NCBI RefSeq assembly: GCF_921293095.1
Contig: NC_060248.1
Span: 138,272,972 to 138,336,971, forward strand
Reading direction: 5' to 3'
DNA length: 64,000 bases
Origin: Ischnura elegans
Lineage: Eukaryota; Arthropoda; Insecta; Odonata; Coenagrionidae
Below the pieces are notes generated by a model that was given only the letters and a program-made list of their open reading frames with translations, was not told where the DNA came from and did not search any database. This document shows positions 1-12,312 of this stretch, in pieces. The first letter of the stretch is position 1; every line of letters starts with the position of its first letter. Made by a program: the position numbers and the translations under genes.

Positions 1-1030
1 AGGGTACCCCGCTTCAAACTCGTAACTGTTTCGCCGTTATTCGTTAAGGTGCGGCTTCACCGCCCAGGGGTGTTAGAAGCCCCAAAGTTCAATGGGCGGC
101 TTCACAGTTTATAGTAAAGGGCGGCTCTGCCGCCCGAGGGTTACTGACGCCCCCGTGCCTACGCCAGTTAGTTCTCGTAACGGCCGTCGCCGTCTAATTT
201 TTTGGGTGTTTGAAGAATTTTATAAGAGTAATCTGACCGCGAAGTGCTTGTACAGAGGGGAGGGAAGCGGACCCTTGGATGCGTCACGACCGCCATTCCC
301 GGTTAACTCCTCGTAACAGCTTTGCTGTTCATCGAACGTCTGCCCACTAAGTCCTCGGGTACTCTAGGGCTCGAATCCACTTCGCGGCCAGCTTGGTCGG
401 TCGCCTCCCCGAGCCGCTTCGCCGTTCCCTGCCGCGGTCGGTGGGAGGGGAGAGTCGCTACCCGCGGTTGTACCGCGGCTTCGCCGATCCTCGTTTCAGG
501 GATAGCTTCGCCGCCCAGGGACAAGGGAGTCCCCTAGAGCTACAATACTCAGACCTCAACACAGCGTGGTCATTCCTTGTTGGGGGCGCCACGCGCCACG
601 ATTAAGGGAGTCCTACCGCGGCTGCCGCTCCCATTCCTCGGAATGGCTTTGCCGTTCCTCGTTAAGAGGTGGCTTCGCCGCCCAGGGGAAGAGTATGCCC
701 CCCCAGGGGTACTCCGCTCAGTCCTCGGAGAGGCATCGACTTTGCCATTCCTCTACAGGGATTGGCTTTGCCGCCTAGAGGGCAGTGACAGTTCAGAATA
801 TTTCAGAACTGAAAAGGGGGTGGAGGAAGCCACCAGCGGCTGTGCCGCTTGTTCCTTGGGTCGGCTTTACCGTTTCTAGTAAAGGGCGACATCGCCGCCA
901 AAAGGTTACTTACGCCCCCTAGCTTCGCCAGTTCGTTGAAGGGCGGCTTCGCCGCCTCGGTGGTGAGGAGGCCCCCCCGCTGCTGCTCCACTTAGCCCCC
1001 ATTACGGGTCTCCTCCTCCGAGGGGGGCTC
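1..1030. repeat. GC-rich hairpin block A
   Basis: This is a GC-rich block of short perfect or near-perfect palindromes with a central triloop, mostly GGCTTCGCC flanked by complementary stems, for example GGGCGGC/GCCGCCC around 944-960. The segment 20-320 is closely similar to 21895-22215, including the shared phrase GCCGTCTAATTTT. The right edge passes into the R1 array through a boundary also seen at 25035-25130. Open frames here in many phases reflect GC content and repetition, not genes. Confidence 0.8.
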
Positions 1031-2010
1031 CAGTGGGATGCAGGGGTTTTATTGTGTGTGATTCATGAGGTCAACGATAATCCACATTGATTCTGTAATG
1101 GTGACTGAAAAGGGTAGGGCAATGCGACGTAATTGCGGCGACAAGTACCCATAAAAGAAAACCTAATGACAAATTTCAATTTTTAGGTTTGTGTAATTGG
1201 GGAGGTTTCAAAAAAATACTGTGGGTGTCATATTTGTGTTCAACCAGGGGTCACAAATTGATCTCATTAATTCCGTGCCGATAGTCGTAGGGATCCGGAA
1301 CAGTGGCGGAATTCTGACGATAAATAAAAAACCTTTCAGAAAATAATATTTTGGGAAGTTTCAAGGGTTGTCGGGGGTTTTAATAACTCATAGGGTTGGG
1401 GAACACGGGCTGAATGGTGACGAAAACTACCCGGAAAGGCGACCTTAAAAAAATTAATTTTTCTGGGAGGTTCCAGAATGCGATCGGGGGTTTTCAGGTT
1501 TTATCCCGTATGGTTTACGGTGGCCCGCCATTAGCAAATATTCCATATCTAGGGCTGTGAGGGGACGGGCAGTGCGGCGTAATATCGGCCAGAAAGTCCC
1601 AAAATGGAGAGTTAATGTCACATATTACATTTTTGAGGGGTTTCAGGGGGATGCCTGGGGTTTATATGGGTGTACTGCTAGTTGTCACTAGTCGTTCACA
1701 TGAATTCCGTAGGGATGAGTCGTGGGGGTAGGGATCAGCGGTGGAATTGTGACAAAAAGTACCCAAAAAGTAGACTTCCAAATGCAAAATTCAATTTTTT
1801 TGGGGGTGTATTGGGATTAATAGGTTTCCACTGCCAGTGGTCACCAATCGTGGACATCATTTCCGTGGCGATGAGTGGTAGGGGTTGGAAAAGTTGAGGA
1901 ATAGTGACGATAAGTACCCGAAAAGGAGACTTATATGCATAATTTAATCTTTTGAGGGTGTTTCAGCGGGTTTGAAGATGACGGTATTATATGGTCCCAT
2001 TTATTTACTA
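1031..2010. repeat. R1 tandem array, copy 1
   Basis: About six diverged units, spaced roughly 106-172 bp, share a GTGACGA-AAGTACCC-AAAAGG-GAC segment followed by A/T and then G-runs (GGGGnnTTTC). Unit marks fall near 1146, 1318, 1424, 1590, 1757 and 1911. The same array recurs at 4900-5530 and 25096-26040. It is satellite-like and I see no coding content. Confidence 0.7.
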
Positions 2011-3420
2011 TCATATCTAACTGAGGTCACCCCTATGACATCCATATTTTGAGAATAATACAGTAAAAAGTAAGACATTCGCGGGAAACAAATGAGTAGT
2101 GTCCACACTTTTTTTTCTCCATATTTTAACTTTTTCTGAGTAATCAAGGACGTTGAAAGAAACTTAACTTCTATTCGTATAACATGTTATGAGCATATAT
2201 AAATATCATTTTCGTTATCCTACACCTGATATTACGTCACTGGGATTAGGAGTTATGAAAGTTTTCCAGTAAAGAGGTGTTCATTGGTTTCTCATAGTCC
2301 TTCTTGGGCTCATGAGTCCCTGGAATGTGCCATGAGTCATTTAAATAAGAAATACATGTAAATTTAATGTTGATTGCCTGCAGACGTCTTTGCTTTTCGG
2401 TATTATGATTACTGATAATGGTCTCATTAAGCTAAGCCACGTATCATTTGAAAGAAAAAGAATTGCACTTTCTTATTCCTGCAGTTCCATTTCGTTTTAT
2501 ACCTTATTTACACTGAATTTATAAATAAATATCCAAAAAAGGTTCAAAAAACCATTCAGTTTGTTTGTATTGGCTAAGGATGGATTTACTATAAATACCG
2601 TACACTTCATCGCACTAATAGAGAAAAATTTCGGGCAGGTCATGTCCCATGAGTCAATTCCATAAGAAATACATGAAAATTAAATTTTCAATGCCTACAA
2701 ACGTATTTGTTTTTGCATATTAAATTTAGTGATAATGGTCTCATTAAGTTAAGCCACGTATCATTTGAAAGAAAAAGAATTGCACTTTCTTATTCCTGCA
2801 GTACCATTTCGTTTTCTATCTGATTTACACTTAATTTAGAAATAAACATCCATTAAATGTTCAATTTTATCGTGTTTCGCTTACTGTCCCCTTGACGACC
2901 GTCAATATTGTTTATGCCGTTTGAAATATCTTTCTATCACACTAAATTATAAATGGCATGTTTCAAGGAGATGTATTACTACCACTTTCTAGCGAAACTA
3001 AAATCTGTTCTAGAAAATTTTCCCTTACATTTGATAAAACAAATAATGCACTGTTAAAAAATCTTTGGGACTACGAACCTCCGCTGAAACAAAAACACCG
3101 CCTCCCCAAATGTGCCCTCAACCCTTCCCATATCCCTATCCCCTTATTCCCTGTCCAGTATTATTATGCCATGACTCTTTTAATCTGTTAAACGTGATCA
3201 ACTAATCTGCCTGCAAGATTACTAAACGAAACGCCCAGGAGACAGCTGCAAAGCTGGGAACTGCGGAAAACAATAACGAGAAAAATACTTGGACTTGGAC
3301 CTACTACTACCACGAATCCATATTATTCCGACAGATGTGCCAATTGAATAAACACGGGTTCAATTTCTAATTAAATTGGCAATCGCAATGTAAATAAATC
3401 TGAAGGAATCTTAGGAATGC
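2011..3420. repeat. AT-rich module S2
   Basis: This segment is collinear with 26041-26960 and 27700-28430, for example the phrase CTTGACGACCGTCAATATTG at about 2892, 26751 and 28209. A partial internal duplication is visible (2330-2540 against 2640-2860). No protein similarity is recognised; the short open frame at 2958-3191 lies inside repeat sequence. Confidence 0.6.
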
Positions 3421-4536
3421 ACACTTTGATCGTTTATTACTTCGACTATATTCAGGCGAGAGGTGGCAATCGGAACGCGAAAAATCCAGACAGAAATTTA
3501 AACCTTAAAAATTTTAATTCAAAACCATTTTCATAACCGTGATTTGAAATATTGTGGTCCACTTTGGTTGTTCGGCATTGTTGTCTCTATCATTATCCAT
3601 AAAAATTTAAATTCCAAAACATATACATCACTGCAAGAGCAGTGTTAGTTAGACCAAACCCGCAACCACTCACTGAAGATTTTTTCATAAACATTTTCCA
3701 CATAAATTTACATTCAAAACCACATTCACCACTGCTGCGTGGGATATTGTACCAGAAAAGCAAAGCAATATACATGGGTGCGACAACCAGGAGGGCTTTT
3801 TTATCTACAACATTAACAATAACAATTTTAATTCAAAACCATTTTCATCACCGTAACGCGGATTATTGTGGTCCAAATTGGTCGTTTGGACTTTCTGTTA
3901 TGTAGTAATGCGTGGAATAAATACGCAGTTATTCCGGTTGGAACAACAATAGAGTGCACATTTCATTTAAATCAGTGTGTTATTAAACTACTTAATTTGA
4001 ATTAAGTTATTTAAACTCCCCTCGAAAAGTTTAATCGCTACTTCAAAACCGCTTTCACTTCCACTCCATGGTAAAAATCGAGCGCTTGCCTGAGAGTAGA
4101 GGTAGAGTCAACGGAGAGCTCCATACATTTCATGTGTCTTCATTGATAATCGGTTCACTCTCCGAAATTCCTGTACCCCAAACACTCGTCCCTAACTCCT
4201 ACGCGTGAGTGCACGGAGGGTACCTTTCAGCACCGCTGACGCTTTCCAGATTGGCAGTTTTGCATTGTTGCTATGAAGTAAGGCGTTACATAAATAAACA
4301 GTTATTCGGGACGGGACAACAATAGAGTGCACATTGCATTGAATTCAGTGTGTTATTTAGCTCTTTTATTTTAATTGAATGATTAAAACTCCCCTAAGAT
4401 CTCTGAAGTATATATTAGGAGAATATATTGAAAACAGTACATAGTTGCATTCATATCTTTCCTAGTTCAGCATATCTTTGGATCTAATCTTTCATTTGCC
4501 GAGATTCATCATATTTATTAATCGCATGATTTATGG
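3421..4536. repeat. AT-rich module S3
   Basis: This segment is similar in direct orientation to 23421-24419. Shared landmarks are AATAGAGTGCACATT (3950, 4321; also about 24205 and 27551) and the stretch around 4180-4250 mirrored at 24050-24120. It contains no recognisable gene. Confidence 0.6.
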
Positions 4537-4845
4537 CAGGGGATAGCTAGGAATTAAGGCTAGGGGGGGTTTCAGGCACAGTTTATGCTGGGGGGCTTGG
4601 TGGTATTGCATACCCGCAGGGTTAGCGGGAGGTGCGTAGGCCTTCCGGCCGTCTCCGCCGGAAAAAATTAAGATAAATGGTTCGAATTGGCGATTTTTAC
4701 GCCCTTCCGAGGGATAGTTTCTTATTTGTCACACTATTCTATCAGCAATATTAATCCAATTAAGTAAAATAGATTAAATTTAAACATTTCTGTGAGCTCC
4801 GGGGTGGGGGATGTTATCCCCCAAAACCACCTCGCTGCGCCTCTG
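4537..4845. mobile_element. hAT-like MITE, copy 1
   Basis: The element begins CAGGGGATAGC and ends GCTGCGCCTCTG, a degraded inverted pair of the CAGNGGCGCAGC type seen at ends of hAT-derived miniature elements. A related copy lies at 24420-24714 with better preserved ends. The flanking 8-mers ATTTATGG and ATCGGTGG agree only in part. It is non-coding. Confidence 0.5.
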
Positions 4846-5530
4846 ATCGGTGGCACTCCTTGGCAGTGGTATACTGCACTTAATATGCATAAAATAGTAT
4901 TAGGTACAGTAGTCCACATTTATTCTATAGTGATTATTGGAAAGGGTAGGGCCATGCAGCGTAATGTCGTTGATAAGTACACATAAAAGAAGACCTAATG
5001 GCAAATTTCATTTTTATTGGGGGTTTCAACGGAATACCGGGGGTTTTATATTTGTGATCAACCAGTGGTCACCAATCGTTCTCATATATTCCGTGCCGAT
5101 AAGTCGTAGGGATCTGGAACAGTGGGGGAATTCTGACGATAAATACCGAAATAGGCGAGCTTTCAGAAAATAATCTTTTTGGGAAGTTTCACGGGGTCAT
5201 CGTGGGTTCTAATAACTCGAAGGTTTAAGGAACAAGGCCTGAATGGTGACGAAAACTACCCGGAAAGGAGAACTTAATAAATTTTATTTTTCTGGAAGGT
5301 CCCGGAGGTGATCGAGTGTTTTCAGGTTTTTTTTTCCCGCATGGTTTACAGTGGCCCGCTATTAGCAAATATTCCATATCTAGAACTGTGAGGGGACGGG
5401 CAATGCGGCGTAATGTCGGCCAGAATGTCCTAAAAAGGAGAGTAAATATCACATTTTACATTTTTTAGGGGTTTTAGGGGGATGCCTGGGGTTTATATGG
5501 GTGTACTGCTAGCGGTCATCAGTCGTTCAT
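4846..5530. repeat. R1 tandem array, copy 2
   Basis: Four R1 units, with marks near 4976, 5142, 5256 and 5425, match copy 1 in order and spacing. No gene is seen. Confidence 0.65.
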
Positions 5531-5800
5531 TATGAGCATATATAAATGCAAATATTCGTTATCCTAAACCTGATATTACGTCGCGGGGATAGGGAGATAT
5601 GAAATTTTCCAGTAAAGAAGACTTGATTGGTTTCTTATTGACCTTCTTGGGCTCATGATTTCCTGGAAGTTCCAAGGAGATTTTTTACTACCACGAATCC
5701 CTATTATTCCGACAGATGTGCCAATTGAATACATATGGGATCAATTTCTAATTAGATTGGCATTCGCTATGTCAATAAAAAGGACCAAAATACGTCTGTT
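5531..5800. repeat. S2 fragment
   Basis: This is a shortened piece of module S2 (compare 2190-2330 and 3300-3400). Shared phrases are CCTGATATTACGTC and TTCCGACAGATGTGCC. Non-coding. Confidence 0.5.
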
Positions 5801-7010
5801 TGTGGCTTAGATATTGGAAAAAGATAACAGAAATCTTATATCACAATTCACGTTCTATCATAAAAATTTCAAAATGGCACGCCCAATAACAAAGGATAAA
5901 ATGAGACCTATCGATATTATTTTATTTCGATATATCTTCATTATGAATCATTACTCATTGAAATATTTCACATGTGAGTATAGAACGTGGCTGTATAAGC
6001 GAATAATTAAAAATTTTATCCCCGTATCTATGTAAATAAGTTGAAAAAGACATGTATCGAATGCACACTTTGATAGGTAATACCTTCGCCTCTAATTATT
6101 TGATCCGCTTGATTTTACTTTTGTCTGATTAAAAACGTCAATTTTAGTATTGTATTTTTATTTTATATTCATACCATGAATAACAAAAAAGTTATTAGCG
6201 AAGAAAGCGTAACCAAGAAGATTGTTATCGATATAACTCTCACATGAATCGATCGAGTGGAATGGTTATCATTGAAAAAGTTGTCCTTTTTGATTATAGT
6301 ATTACCCTGAAAATTTCATTCATCTAACTTGAACGGTTGCCAAGTTATTCAAGATCGTGTGCTTGTGAGGAAACTTGTATAAAACGATTTAGATATATCC
6401 CCATTTACTTTACATTGAAAATATATTTCGGCATAAAGTTGAAACTATGGTTGCCATGGAGACCAAAATATAACAGAAATCTTATATCACCAATCACGTA
6501 CTATCCTAAAAATTTCGGACATCTACGGTCAATAACAAAGGAGAAAATTAGACCTATCGAAATTATTTCATTTCGATATATCTTCCAAAGGAATCATTAC
6601 TCAACAAAATATTTTACATGTACGTATAGTACGTTGCTGTCCAAGCAAATAATTAAAAATTTTATCCCCGTAACTATGTAAACAAGTCTGAAAAAGACAT
6701 ATATCGAATGCACCATTGGATCGATTATAACTTCGCTTCTAGTTATTCGATCCACTTGATTTAACTTTTGACAGATTAAACACGTCAATTTTAGTATTAC
6801 ATTTGAATTTCGTATTCATACTTCGAATAACGAGAAAGTTATTAGCGAATAAAGCGTATCCAAGGAGATTGGTATCGATATAACTCTCACATGAATCGAT
6901 CGAGTGGAATGGTTATCATTTGAAAAGTTGTCTTTTTTGATAATAGTATTACCCTGAAAATTTCATTCCTCTAACTTGAACGGTTGCCAAGTTATTCAAG
7001 ATCGTGTGCT
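5801..7010. repeat. S6 tandem repeat, 647-bp period
   Basis: Two roughly 647-bp units lie in tandem: the phrase around 6285 recurs at 6932. The same tandem pair with the same period occurs at 28990-30305. Open frames of 73-114 codons within each unit persist together with surrounding non-coding identity, so they are not evidence of a gene. Confidence 0.7.
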
Positions 7011-7735
7011 TCACAAAATAATGGCGACAATGATTTTCTCACGTGCAGGATATTTTTCGGAATTTTATTATGAATTAACCAAGAGGGTTATCGGAAAAAC
7101 AGGGTAGGGCGTGAGGGTACGGAGTACCCTCTAAGGGTTTTCACGGAGATTCCAAATTTTCATATGCCGAAGTCTCAAAGCCGAAATCCGAAATTTAATA
7201 TTCGTCTCCTCGACAATGGAAAATCGAAAATCGTTTATTCCTCGGAATTCTTTCGACTTGTGAATATTCCAAGATAGCCAAAAAATCAAGCAAAAAATCT
7301 AGTATCTTGCGTTTCAAGGAATTTGTCCTACGATTATTGCAAGTTGGTCAAAAAAAAATCCAAAGTTAGTCCCGTAAGAAAAGCATTGGAAATTTTAAAA
7401 AAAATGATAAAAAATAGTAAATATAAATACACCGTTATGACAACCGTACCAAAAAATCAATCAAAAAATCTAGTTTACGTCCATTGAATATCATGTTCCT
7501 ACCACGTTTCAAAATACGAAATAAAAGCAAAAAACTTTTAGTCCCATAAGGCTCCCATGTTAATTCAAGTCGATATATCTCGAAAACTAATCGACTTTTT
7601 CGAGTTTTCAGATTTTTCCTCCCGATGAATTTTTTTTTACTTTTACGTCCAATAAGTCAAATGTCCACATCTATCACAGTTTTGGCTGTGAATTTGTATC
7701 CATGAGTGAGTGAGTATGTCACACATCCCGCTGTA
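7011..7735. repeat. S7 module
   Basis: This stretch is almost identical to 30306-30650 over its first 340 bp. It then becomes a run of related units built on CAAAAAATCTAGT, AAGAAAAGCATTGGAAATTT and CGATATATCTCGAAAACTAA. It ends in a TGAGTGAGTGAG stretch directly before a GC hairpin block, the same junction as at 31000-31080. Confidence 0.65.
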
Positions 7736-8619
7736 TATATACGGGACTCGCTGTAGCTCGCTAGGGGGCTCCGCCCCCTTAGAACCCCCGGATCCGGCTT
7801 TGCCGTCTAATTTTGTGTGTGTTTGGTGAATTTTTTTTACGAATAATCTCACCGCGAATGAAGAACGAGAGCCAACCCTCGGCTACGCCACTGCCGGTTT
7901 CGGCGTCGCAATCTTCGCAACGGCCTCTTGATTCGTCGAAGTTCTTTCCATTTAGTTCAAAAACCCTTTTCCGTCCAGGGGGAACGTTAGCTCCCGCTTG
8001 AGCCGCCGTCGTAAGGACTCGGTCGGCCGAAAGTACGATATATGTTTTCCGAATCTTTTATTTATCGAAATTTATGTGATTTTTGGAATTGTTCTGCTTA
8101 CATCTCTGTAGCAAAGGGAGATTAAAACAATCTGTTGCCAACATCCGGTTGAAGATATTGCCAGCATGTATGGTAATCATTTTCATTATTCAACCCACGA
8201 AAATAAGTCGAGGGCAATGGAACGTATTCTTTTTTTCCGTAAAAGGTATTCACAAACGGATTATCTGCCGGCTTCGCAGAAACACCACTTGGAAGCTCAG
8301 TTCCCAAAATTACCGGGTTAGAGAAGGGCGTGGGTAAGGAAAACGCACCCTCTACAACGCTACGGTCTGCTTCACCGGCAATTTCTTCGGAACGGCTTTG
8401 TCATTCCTCGAATCTCTGTGCACAAAGTCCTCGGGGCCGTATTCGCCGTCCAGTGAGGAAGGATAGCGCACACCGACCCACCTTCTCCTGCACACTCCTT
8501 GGAACGGATCGCCGTTCCTTGTATCTTGTCCATATAGTTCTAGGTACCGGATCCGCCGGCCATTGGGTAGGGTTAGCACCCGCCACGTCCGTCGTGGCCA
8601 GCGAACTCCTAGTAACGGC
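7736..8619. repeat. GC-rich hairpin block B (left of the insertion)
   Basis: The block begins with the palindrome GGGGGCTCCGCCCCC (about 7764) and continues with CGGCTTTGCCG-type hairpins. A less structured stretch (8000-8330) separates two GC-rich parts. It ends at AACGGC, half of a hairpin whose other half (TTCGCCGTT) resumes at 21194. Confidence 0.65.
8614..8619. repeat. Target site duplication, left copy
   Basis: AACGGC lies immediately outside the left arm of the long inverted repeat and is identical to 21188-21193. Confidence 0.75.
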
Positions 8620-9215
8620 AGTAGTTAGCTTTTGTATGTTTTGCAACAATTGAGGTCAATTATCCATTAAAGGAATCATTAATTACGATATCACCAGACG
8701 AACTTTCGCTGACCCCCTTCCCCCCCCCCCCCTCCCCTCCAGCCCGCGAAAGATTTCCAACCTCCCCTCCTCATAAGAAATCTTCATCTGAAAATGATCT
8801 CATAGGAGCACAATATGAATTCCAAAGCCGTTGAATTACGAAGAGTCCCCACGGCTCGATAAGGCAATTATTACCTCCGGGTAAAAAAGTCAGCAAGACG
8901 GTGATACAACAGCATAATTACCCCCGCGATCTATTGAAGGTTGTCGATACTGATTTCGTGCTGTCCGCTTCCAAAAGGCATACTATTGTGTTTTTAGTCA
9001 TCAGAATAGACAATTTAACGTAGTTGGGGGTGAGAGTGAAATTATCCGGCTTTGAAGACGAGAATGGAAGAGTGGAACGAGCACCGGCATCCACCTCCCT
9101 CTCCCGCCTTTCCTTACCTCCGACCCACATCCCTCTTCCGAGACACGTACGGATGTCACATAGTCGGCTCAAGAAGGAAGAATTTTATGAGCGTCGAGCA
9201 CTGTGCCTGTGACAT

Positions 9216-9556
9216 ACTAATGTTTAATCTGTTATATATGTAAGAATCAGCGATATGAATGGACGCATAACTGAGTAATGGTAAATTAATGTCCACTAAT
9301 ACCTTCCGTTGAGTGACAGCGTCGCGGTGTGAAATTACTAAGGATTGCAGCTTCTGTAACTTGGATATTAGGTACAATTCACGGAATATATCAGCGTAGT
9401 TCCAATTACTAATGTTTATTCTGCTATATATGCAAAAATCAGCGATACCAATGGATGCATAACTAGTAATGGTAATTACAATCCACTCATACCTTCCGTA
9501 GAGTGACAGCGTCGCGGTGTGAAAATACTATGGATTGCAGTTCCTGTAACTTGGAT
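9216..9556. repeat. 192-bp tandem duplication (left arm)
   Basis: Two copies, starting at 9216 and 9408, share the phrase GAGTGACAGCGTCGCGGTGT. The pair is mirrored in the right arm at 20250-20590. Confidence 0.7.
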
Positions 9557-9780
9557 CGATGCGACACCATTTTTTCATTTTAGCGTGGTGGTTTTACGAA
9601 GTAAAAAAATTCGAAACGGAAAGGTTGTAATATGATTTAATTAACAGAACATTACTGAAAATTCATGTTCTGGGGGGAGGTTAGTTCTTCCACATCTCAA
9701 TAGATAAATGTTTGCTTTGAACGGTATAGCTGTTATTATCCTTCGAATGAGTCAAATTTTCTAAGACTCATTGCGGGTAT

Positions 9781-10069
9781 GGTATTTGGAGGAGGCGACC
9801 GACAGCTGAGGTCATTTTCGCCATGAGGGAAGGGTAGGTAAGGAAGGGTGGAGAGAAACCCGACGTCGGCATTAGCTTGCTCTGAACGAAAGGCGCCAAG
9901 GGGACAAACGGCTTAACGTCCCATCCGACGGACGCTCAAAATGTCCTCCACACAACATTCAAGCAGGGATTGGACAGACTCTGAAAATTCTCTGCCGCTG
10001 CCGGGATTATGAACCCGGGCCCGCCGGGTGGGAAGCCAACACTCTAGCCACCGCGACAACCCGATCCCC
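9781..10069 (-). mobile_element. tRNA-derived SINE (left arm)
   Basis: On the minus strand the head carries an A box-like segment (GTGGCTAGAGTG) and a B box-like segment (GGTTCATAATCCC). A conserved body follows with GACGTTAAGCCG and GTCCCCTTGGCGCC. It has the layout of an arthropod tRNA-derived SINE transcribed by RNA polymerase III. It is the mirror of 19737-20025. Confidence 0.75.
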
Positions 10070-10433
10070 AAGTTATTCAGGGTCCATTGTAATGGTACAC
10101 TGATATCCTTATTCAAAGATTTTTGACAATTATTACAAAAACAATGTTCCTCCTTCAACGTAATACACGAATCAATGATTAATGTCATTTTCATTTCGAT
10201 CGGAAAGGTCTGTTATGCATGTAAGATATTTTCTATTCATATGTTTTGATCATTGTATTTGTTTTTAATCCTACAATTAGATATTTCTAGGGTGTAATTA
10301 AGTCAAACCACATTTTATTGTGTGATATATATTTTTTTATTCTACTAAGTACATAAATTTTAAGTTTTCATTATGTTATATACAAGTTTTCCTTGAAAAC
10401 AGCCCCGCAAATGTTTTTATTTAACCATTCTAC

Positions 10434-10661
10434 CTATCCTACTTTTAAAATTAAATATTTTGGTAGTTTAATCCATCTTTTCTTCTCCTTATGACTAATA
10501 TACGCAGTTTGTTCTCCTCTTGCTCTCCCTACTCGTACCACAAAATAATTTTCACTTTCAGCCAACTCCCTTGATTGTAAGAATGTTCCCTTCCTCTGCA
10601 AATTCATGAGTCGACACATCACCTCTTCTGAAAATATCCATAATACTTTAAAAGAAGTCAT
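10434..10661 (-). CDS. Unrecognised 75-codon frame (left arm)
   Basis: The frame is rich in Arg, Lys and Glu and ends in a short segment with the pattern KLPKYLIL. It sits just downstream, on the same strand, of the dUTPase remnant and is mirrored exactly at 19145-19372. I do not recognise a family. It could be the eroded end of a longer gene belonging to the element, or chance. No splice sites or promoter were identified. Confidence 0.25.
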   Translation of the reverse strand: MTSFKVLWIFSEEVMCRLMNLQRKGTFLQSRELAESENYFVVRVGRARGEQTAYISHKEKKRWIKLPKYLILKVG

Positions 10662-10732
10662 AAAGTTTAATTTAAATATTCAAGTATGTTTTAACAACAC
10701 ATGAAATATTTTCAACTCACATTTGGATTATT

Positions 10733-11166
10733 CTAACCTTTATCGCTTCTTCTAAAACCAGCAGTATTTCGACTAGCCTGTGAGACTTCCTCGTTGATAA
10801 CTACAAACTGTACGTCTTCAGCTATATTTTCAAAACTTATTTGACATAGACGAGCACCAGGAGATGATCCTCATCCGAATGATTGTATAATATTATCTTT
10901 ACTTCGCCTCGATAACACTTCCTCCAACCTCTACACCATATTTCAAACTCATTCCTGATCGACTGGCATTTCGATCGTAATATCCCTTTTTGATCTCGAG
11001 AGAGAATCAATCTTCTCACAAGACTTCTCCCCCGTTTAAGAATAATGTTTGAATCTATTACACTATTGTCATATCCCGCTGAACAATCATATGTCGCTTT
11101 TGGAACCATTGCAAGTGGACGCATTTTTTTCGAAGATTTACATTTTAATATAGTTTTAAACATCAA
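10733..11166 (-). pseudogene. Decayed dUTPase (left arm)
   Basis: dUTPase hydrolyses dUTP to dUMP and is common in large DNA viruses as well as in cells. This copy is the mirror of 18640-19073, where the motifs are described. It has the SAGYD motif, an SRSG motif, YRGEVKIILYNHSDED and a C-terminal RNTAGF, but they lie in three different reading frames, so no working enzyme can be made. It lies on the strand reading outward from the spacer. Confidence 0.7.
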
Positions 11167-11887
11167 TTTCGAGACTTTTAAGTTGTCTTAATGTATTTAT
11201 ACTTAACTCTACAGAAGGCGTAGGACGCAGGCAATGGAATTTTACACAATGGTACATCGCTATTTTCCAACGGGAAATGTTTCAGTAATATTCTCAGCAT
11301 ATGGATTTTCATTTTATTTGCCTTGATCCCAATGTAAAGATAAGGTTTTAATTTTAAGACAAGATATTCATTGTATGGGCTGCTTTGTTGCTCACTGTGA
11401 CATTTTGCAAGTTTTTTTTTTTATTATAGTCATTGTTTTGAGCGACCTTTTTACTGGTGGATTATTCGGAATTGAATCTGGACTTAGCCCATGGTATGGA
11501 TTCGATTCGAAGAATAAATTGTAATGACATGCGTGATTTTCGATGACAGGAGTCACGAAGAATAGCTTATGTTAAGCTAATAGTAACAAAACTTGTTTAT
11601 GGAGTTTTAAATTTTTACTCTAACATGAATAGCAAGATAGCCTGGCATAGGGAATCAAAATCATGAAAGGAAAAACAATACAAACGGAGATTGGTTAATT
11701 AATACATCAATGAGGGTTTCTGAGTGGGAATTCCCTTAAGAGATACAGGTTGGATCTTTATTCACAACCTTTAAACAAAAGATATTAGCTTATTGAGGAC
11801 GGATGGCGTATGTGAGGAGATGCATATCATATTGTTTGATGATAATAATGACCTATTGTAATAGATGGTCAATAAAATCATCAAACA

Positions 11888-12139
11888 TTATACATACACG
11901 AAAACAGAAAAAGAAGCACCAATTTTCTTCCGAAAAGTGTGTATCTCGTGTGACATGCCATTAATAACGCTTGTTTGTACGCAAAAGTCCATTATAAGAA
12001 CCAAATACCTCAGTGCTTCAATCACGACAACTTCCAATATGTGATTACAGCGTTCCACTTCATAGCCCTCAACGACGGGCCTCTTGAAGTCTCTACTGAA
12101 CTCCAAAATGTCGGATGTGGAGATAATTATTTCATCCAA
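11888..12139 (-). CDS. Unrecognised open frame (left arm)
   Basis: This 83-codon frame opens with a TTG start and has an in-frame stop two codons upstream. It contains a hydrophobic middle (ALRYLVLIMDF) and the phrase SHEIHTF. The mirrored right-arm copy (17667-17918) differs by one residue, Arg to Trp. No family is recognised and it may be chance or a pseudogene piece. Confidence 0.2.
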   Translation of the reverse strand: MDEIIISTSDILEFSRDFKRPVVEGYEVERCNHILEVVVIEALRYLVLIMDFCVQTSVINGMSHEIHTFRKKIGASFSVFVYV

Positions 12140-12312
12140 AATTCACAACTGAGATATGCATCAGTATTCGCTTCACAAAATTGCTGAAAACACACCCGTT
12201 TCGCTCACCGCCAGGCTGAAGCACTAGTAAACAAACCGACCGATCACCTCTGTCTCATTTCTGAAATTGACCACCAGATGTCGACTACTTTGATTCCTAT
12301 TGTCAATAGGAA

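Noticed and set aside
6337-6681. A 114-codon frame with relatives at 5814-6035 and 29712-29978
   Set aside because: The similarity extends equally through surrounding non-coding sequence of the S6 repeat, so persistence of the frame does not show a protein.
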